DNA of 64,000 nt, taken from an uncultured Muribaculaceae bacterium. Its GTDB lineage: Bacteria; Bacteroidota; Bacteroidia; Bacteroidales; Muribaculaceae. Below the pieces are notes generated by a model, which saw only the letters and a program-made list of their open reading frames with translations, was not told where the DNA came from and made no database searches. The DNA lies in NCBI GenBank assembly GCA_910579845.1, contig CAJTWL010000009.1, forward strand, positions 27,374 through 91,373, in the 5' to 3' direction. Shown here in pieces: positions 59,898-64,000 of this stretch. Both the position numbers and the translations under genes were made by a program. How positions within the stretch are numbered: the first letter of the stretch is position 1; every line of letters begins with the position of its first letter.

Positions 59898-62800
59898 TCA
59901 TCTTCCGTAAGATTCCGAGAGACGTTTGCTGCGAGCCATATCGACCTTGCGTATCTCAGGATTAGCATCCATCTCCTGCTTGGTGATTCCAGCCTTCAGA
60001 TATTGCTGATAAGCCTCATAATACACCGTGTCGTACTGGCGGTCAGACAACGGACGCTTCGCATATTCCTCCGGAGAAAGAGACGCAAGCTCATTTACAA
60101 TCTTGGCAACGGATGCCAGTTCCTTGATATATTCCTCGACACTGTACTGCTGAGTGCTATCATCGTCCACACCGCTTCCATATGCATGATCATAAGCCGC
60201 TTTGAGATCTTTCTGATTGAAACCGTAACGTTTCAGTAAAGCATCAACCTTCTTTTCATCACCGCCATACTGCTTGTACAATTCAATCAGATGCCAGTAT
60301 TGATAAGGCATCAACTGAGATTCCATAGTCAACGGCACATTACCGAAATTCAATGCTATATTCTGCTGATATGCCACATACTGTATAAATCTTTGCATCT
60401 GGTTCCATAACATATCGACAGCACGTTTGGTCAGTTTCTTGTCTCCGAGCTTATTTCCAAGTTCTCCATATATTTCCGGAAGCGTAAGTGCCACAGATAC
60501 CCCATAACGGCTCACATTCTCTGAAAGATTCTTGTTCATTGTATCTATAACCTTCAGTGCCTTGCGGTAATCTGTTTCAGCACCTTTCTTATCTACGGCA
60601 CTGGCTTTCCTGTCACCCTCGTATATGAGTTCCTGCGCCACATCGAGCATTGAGGAACGTGTGGTTACAAGCATCCCGCGTACTGTCTCGTCGAAGTAAG
60701 GAGCCCATTTCTCTGTTGCCTTGTCGGCTCCGCCCCACTTATAGTTCATCACCACATCATAACCCTTGTCGGCACGTGCAGGCATTCCGCTCTGTCGTGT
60801 GGGAACAAGCTGATGAGTCATCCCCACTGCGCGCAGATAATCCGTCAGACCTGCATGATATTCACTCCCTACAGTGAAGCACCAGTAGATCGGACGCTCC
60901 CAACCATTGGCGGCATTGGTGGCAATGATATCAAACATCAGCAACTCTCCTAAACTTACATATCCCTTGCCGGTGATTGCCGGTGCTTTGCCGAGATCTA
61001 TCACTATTTCATCAACAATCTCCGAGGAGTCTTTCGCTGCGACAAGACCACGTTCTATCACCTTCTTCTTGTCCACAGGAATAGTCACAACCCTCGACGG
61101 GAACTGATTATAACGATAATCTTTATTAAATGCCTTACCAGAATAAATGAGTTTAAGACTCTGCAAAAGATCGGCAGGAGCAGTCTCACGTCCAAGTATT
61201 GTAACATCCGCTTTGCCATAGGCTATATCCTCCGGCTTAGCTGTAAAGTTTACCGGTTTAGCATCATAGCTCTGCTGTCTCATCTGATTTGCATACCAAT
61301 CAGATGCCAGATAACTGAGATTTATAATTTTGACATCTGGTCTTATTCCTTCAACCTCCTGAGCATACCATAACGGAAATGTGTCGTTATCTCCGTTACA
61401 GAATATAATAGCGTTAGGCTCAAGACTGTTAAGATAATTGGCTGCAAAGTCCCTTGCAGCGTATCTGCCGCTCCTGTCATGGTCGTCCCAAGTCTGGCTG
61501 ACCATCTGTAAAGGCACTATCAAACCTGCCAAAGATGCGACAGCGGCAAGATACGGCTTAACGGCTATTTTTCGGGCACCGGCTATCATACGCAGCAATT
61601 GCCACAACCCGCATACGCCCATACCTATCCATATTGCAAACGCATAGAATGAACCGGCAAACGCATAATCCCTTTCACGAGGCTGATTTGGAGGCTGGTT
61701 AAGATAAAGCACAATGGCTATGCCGGTCATAAAGAAAAGGAAAAATACAACCCAGAATTGCTCTATACCCCTCTTTCCTTTGAATGATTGCCATATAAGT
61801 CCTACAAGACCTAAGATCAAAGGTAGAAAGTAATAAACATTGTGACCTTTGTTATCCTTGCCAAGATCATCGGGAAGCAGTGACTGGTCTCCAAGACGGG
61901 CATTGTCAATAAACGGTATGCCTGAGATCCAATTGCCTGCGTCCATCTCTCCACGCTGATTCAGCACATCATTCTGTCTACCTGCGAAATTCCACATAAA
62001 ATAACGCATATACATATGCGACAGTTGATAGTTGAAGAAATATTCCAGATTCTGCAAATATGTCGGGCGATATGCAAGTTTCTGAGGATAATTGACCATA
62101 CCCGTAACCTGATTAATGAAAGGTTCCCCTTGCATGTCGAGTTCTGGAACCGTCTCTCCAGTCTCATTATCTACCGCATATATCTCTTTCATATTTGAGG
62201 AAGTGGTATCCAATGTCACCCACTGACGGTATGCATCACGATGCATACGGCTGTAAATTCGAGGGAACAACATATTAAGTTCCGGATTCATCTTTACCTC
62301 TGGCTTATAATCACGCTTGACATAATAATCCCCACCGCGTCCGGCAAGCGATGCGTTTCCATCAATCTCGCCTTGATCAAGAAATCCGTATTCCGAGGTC
62401 GGAACAGCACCTTTTACCCCCTTTACGTACAAAGCTTTCCCTTTCTCTATAACCTGATCATAAACAGGATAATTAGCAACCACTGCTGATCCATCCTCAC
62501 GATGTGCGACAGTATCTGAAGTTATGCCCATCTGTTTCTTCATAGGTGCTGAATAAAGAGTCTCTCCATATATCAATGGATTCTCTCCGTATTGCTCTCG
62601 GTTCAGATATGAGGCAAGGTCGAAAACATTATCCGGAGAATTCTGATTCATCGGTGTATCGGCACTTGATCTTATAAGGATGAGTGCATAACTGGAATAT
62701 CCAATGAATATCACTGCAATACTCCACATGATATTTGACATGACCCTGACAGGAACCCCGCGATCTTCGATATAATATAACCATGCTCCAAGAAGCACCA

Positions 62801-63818
62801 GAAGAATAGAACCGATCCACCAGCTGTTCCCTAAAAAGAGCATGCCTGTGAGCGCAATTGCCAGAAAAAACGACACCTGGATCATACGGACCGATTTCTG
62901 TTTCCAAAGAGAATAAAGCGCCCATATTAACACACCTGCAGTCAGGAATGCATAAAACAATGCTCCTGAATTATAATTCATTCCAAAGTCATTCACAAAC
63001 AAGAGCTCAAACTGTTGTGCCATCTTTATAAATCCCGGTACAAGTCCGAAAAGCACCAATGCTATAATTACGAATGAAATACCAAGCGCTATAAGAGACT
63101 TGGTCAGATTCATATTATCCCATTTTCTATATGCGAATACGAGAACTATGGCAGGAATACAAAGTAAGTTAAGCAAATGGACTGCAACACTTATACCTAT
63201 CACATAAGCGATCATTATAAGATATCGGTCCGAATGAGGTTCATCTGCCCTATTTTCCCATTTCAGAATAAGCCAGAAAACAAGGGCCGTACAGAAAGAG
63301 GAGAACGCATAAACTTCACCTTCAACAGCCGAGAACCAGAAAGTATCGCTCCAGCAATAAGCCAGTGCGCCGACAATGCCGCTACCCATTATCAGAAGAT
63401 ATTGGGTAAGCGATATATCCTTTGAATTGCCTTTAGGAACGTTCTTTTCAATTCCTGATGATACATTCGAGGAAGTCGAATTACGGTCCTTTACAATAAG
63501 ACGTCTTACCAGATGAGTAATCGTCCAGAACAGCAGAAGTATAGTCAGCGCTGACAACAATCCGCTCATAGCATTGACCATTAGAGGGACTTTTGTCACA
63601 TCCGAACCTGCAAAATTAGCAAAGAAACGTGCCGTAAGCATAAAGATAGGGTTACCCGGCGGATGACCCACCTCAAGCTTATCTGCCTGGATAATAAACT
63701 CCCCACAGTCCCAGAACGAAGCCGTGGGTTCTAAAGTAAGCCAATATGTAGCGAGAGCGATAGCAAACACAATCCATCCGCATACATTATTGACAATGTT
63801 ATATTTTCTACTAAGCAT
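59898..63818 (-). CDS. DUF2723 (GT-C/GT117-type) glycosyltransferase-like membrane protein
   Basis: Very large inner-membrane protein of 1306 residues. The first half is a GT-C-like module with about 12 helices; the marker is SFWDCGEFIIQADKLEVGHPPGNP near residue 35, whose Asp/Glu lie in the first extracytoplasmic loop, as in protein O-mannosyltransferases and other polyprenol-sugar transferases. The second half has periplasmic segments (FCNGDNDTFPLWYAQEVEG) and helical TPR-like C-terminal repeats. DUF2723 proteins are implicated in Bacteroidetes glycosylation; a specific acceptor cannot be inferred. It heads a minus-strand run with a deacetylase and an SDR. Confidence 0.87.
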   Translation of the reverse strand: MLSRKYNIVNNVCGWIVFAIALATYWLTLEPTASFWDCGEFIIQADKLEVGHPPGNPIFMLTARFFANFAGSDVTKVPLMVNAMSGLLSALTILLLFWTITHLVRRLIVKDRNSTSSNVSSGIEKNVPKGNSKDISLTQYLLIMGSGIVGALAYCWSDTFWFSAVEGEVYAFSSFCTALVFWLILKWENRADEPHSDRYLIMIAYVIGISVAVHLLNLLCIPAIVLVFAYRKWDNMNLTKSLIALGISFVIIALVLFGLVPGFIKMAQQFELLFVNDFGMNYNSGALFYAFLTAGVLIWALYSLWKQKSVRMIQVSFFLAIALTGMLFLGNSWWIGSILLVLLGAWLYYIEDRGVPVRVMSNIMWSIAVIFIGYSSYALILIRSSADTPMNQNSPDNVFDLASYLNREQYGENPLIYGETLYSAPMKKQMGITSDTVAHREDGSAVVANYPVYDQVIEKGKALYVKGVKGAVPTSEYGFLDQGEIDGNASLAGRGGDYYVKRDYKPEVKMNPELNMLFPRIYSRMHRDAYRQWVTLDTTSSNMKEIYAVDNETGETVPELDMQGEPFINQVTGMVNYPQKLAYRPTYLQNLEYFFNYQLSHMYMRYFMWNFAGRQNDVLNQRGEMDAGNWISGIPFIDNARLGDQSLLPDDLGKDNKGHNVYYFLPLILGLVGLIWQSFKGKRGIEQFWVVFFLFFMTGIAIVLYLNQPPNQPRERDYAFAGSFYAFAIWIGMGVCGLWQLLRMIAGARKIAVKPYLAAVASLAGLIVPLQMVSQTWDDHDRSGRYAARDFAANYLNSLEPNAIIFCNGDNDTFPLWYAQEVEGIRPDVKIINLSYLASDWYANQMRQQSYDAKPVNFTAKPEDIAYGKADVTILGRETAPADLLQSLKLIYSGKAFNKDYRYNQFPSRVVTIPVDKKKVIERGLVAAKDSSEIVDEIVIDLGKAPAITGKGYVSLGELLMFDIIATNAANGWERPIYWCFTVGSEYHAGLTDYLRAVGMTHQLVPTRQSGMPARADKGYDVVMNYKWGGADKATEKWAPYFDETVRGMLVTTRSSMLDVAQELIYEGDRKASAVDKKGAETDYRKALKVIDTMNKNLSENVSRYGVSVALTLPEIYGELGNKLGDKKLTKRAVDMLWNQMQRFIQYVAYQQNIALNFGNVPLTMESQLMPYQYWHLIELYKQYGGDEKKVDALLKRYGFNQKDLKAAYDHAYGSGVDDDSTQQYSVEEYIKELASVAKIVNELASLSPEEYAKRPLSDRQYDTVYYEAYQQYLKAGITKQEMDANPEIRKVDMARSKRLSESYGR

Positions 63819-63861
63819 ATTCGAAAAAGATTAATTCAATTTCCCGAAATTTATTAATCTA

Positions 63862-63894
63862 CAAATTTAGTAAAAACTTTTCTGATTCCCGCAA
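63862..63894 (-). promoter_or_regulatory. Probable promoter of the DUF2723-hemD gene run
   Basis: Minus-strand TAAATTTG is complementary to 63862-63869; TTG is complementary to 63892-63894 with a 22-bp spacer, slightly long. Confidence 0.5.
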
Positions 63895-63916
63895 TCCCAA
63901 GAGTCTGCGCAGGCAC

Positions 63917-63949
63917 AAAAAAAGAAGGCCCGACTGTTGTCGGGCCTTC
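63917..63949 (-). terminator. Terminator of the rRNA operon
   Basis: On the minus strand GAAGGCCCGAC and GTCGGGCCTTC form an 11-bp GC-rich stem with a 4-base loop, followed by seven T residues (A-run at 63917-63923 on plus). It lies just after the 5S rRNA 3' end. Confidence 0.92.
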
Positions 63950-63954
63950 CAAAA

Positions 63955-64000
63955 GGCGGCGATTACCTGCTCTCCCGCTTTCGCAGTACCATCGGCGTGA
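63955..64000 (-). rRNA. rrf: 5S ribosomal RNA, 3' part (truncated by window edge)
   Basis: On the minus strand the sequence reads CGCCGATGGTACTGC, then CGGGAGAGCAGG, and ends with CGCCGCC, the conserved 3' half of bacterial 5S rRNA. The 5' half and the 23S and 16S genes must lie beyond the right edge. Confidence 0.88.

Noticed and set aside
1..64000. CRISPR array
   Set aside because: No regularly spaced direct repeats with unique spacers were found; the recurring sequences are dispersed single TIR elements.

Overview
The window looks like chromosomal DNA from a gut Bacteroidales, possibly a Muribaculaceae-type genome; the family-level placement is inference. The support is a set of promoters with the Bacteroidetes -33 TTTG / -7 TAnnTTTG architecture, Bacteroidetes-restricted families (DUF4271, DUF2723 glycosyltransferase-like, LptE of the Bacteroidetes type, two-component SLBB/Wza-like export genes), and overall gene content. 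It starts inside leuS and ends inside a 5S rRNA gene on the minus strand, so an rRNA operon lies just beyond the right edge.

Region 1 (1-15.4 kb, plus strand) is a surface-polysaccharide locus. After leuS come a secreted GH13 amylase-like protein, three GT2 glycosyltransferases, a Wzy-like polymerase, a Wzx-like flippase and a CDP-alcohol phosphotransferase-like membrane protein. A promoter with a structured leader then starts a tight operon: PEP mutase fused to a cytidylyltransferase-like domain, phosphonopyruvate decarboxylase, a metallophosphoesterase, an SDR, a sugar/phospho-alcohol nucleotidyltransferase and an unassigned Rossmann protein, ending at a clear hairpin-T terminator. PEP mutase and the decarboxylase make phosphonoacetaldehyde. 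No aminotransferase is present in the window, so the product is unlikely to be made by the usual 2-aminoethylphosphonate route from this locus alone. My working model is reduction or other tailoring, CTP activation, and transfer of a phosphonate alcohol onto the polysaccharide by the CDP-alcohol transferase.

Region 2 (15.4-26.1 kb, minus strand) is the matching export and chain-length machinery: GT4 initiating transferase, SLBB export protein, Wzz-like protein, LysM/M23 peptidase, a Wza-like lipoprotein, a Wzc-like BY-kinase and a CpsB/YwqE phosphatase. Between the M23 and wza genes sits an 81-codon, internally deleted copy of the GT4 gene.

Region 3 (26.1-40.3 kb) is mostly housekeeping: panB, tRNA-Pro(GGG), tRNA-Asp(GTC), aroQ, an O-methyltransferase, rbfA, a LolC/E-type permease, an Lrp regulator, a YfhO-type membrane protein, xerD, and a lactose/galactose operon (GH2 beta-galactosidase, galK, galM). 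An orphan phage-portal-like gene follows at 40.4-41.9 kb. Region 4 (42-53 kb) has envelope and energy genes: acyltransferase, sigma-54 activator, lptE, secG, nadK, pdxJ, exbB/exbD/tonB, a CoA transferase and miaB. Region 5 (53-63.9 kb, minus) holds a large PEP-synthase-like protein, hemD, DUF4271, an SDR, a polysaccharide deacetylase and a 1306-residue DUF2723 protein.

The most unusual feature cuts across these regions: six intergenic elements of about 186-233 bp (15171, 16162, 18957, 34348, 47112, 56229) with terminal inverted repeats of two types but one shared core. Each core has a GAGGGA segment and a 6-bp hairpin whose arms differ between copies while staying paired, followed by GACTGA or a close variant. 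Four of the six supply or abut the stop codon of a neighbouring gene, and a seventh site is a bare TIR-TIR palindrome. I do not recognise this family.
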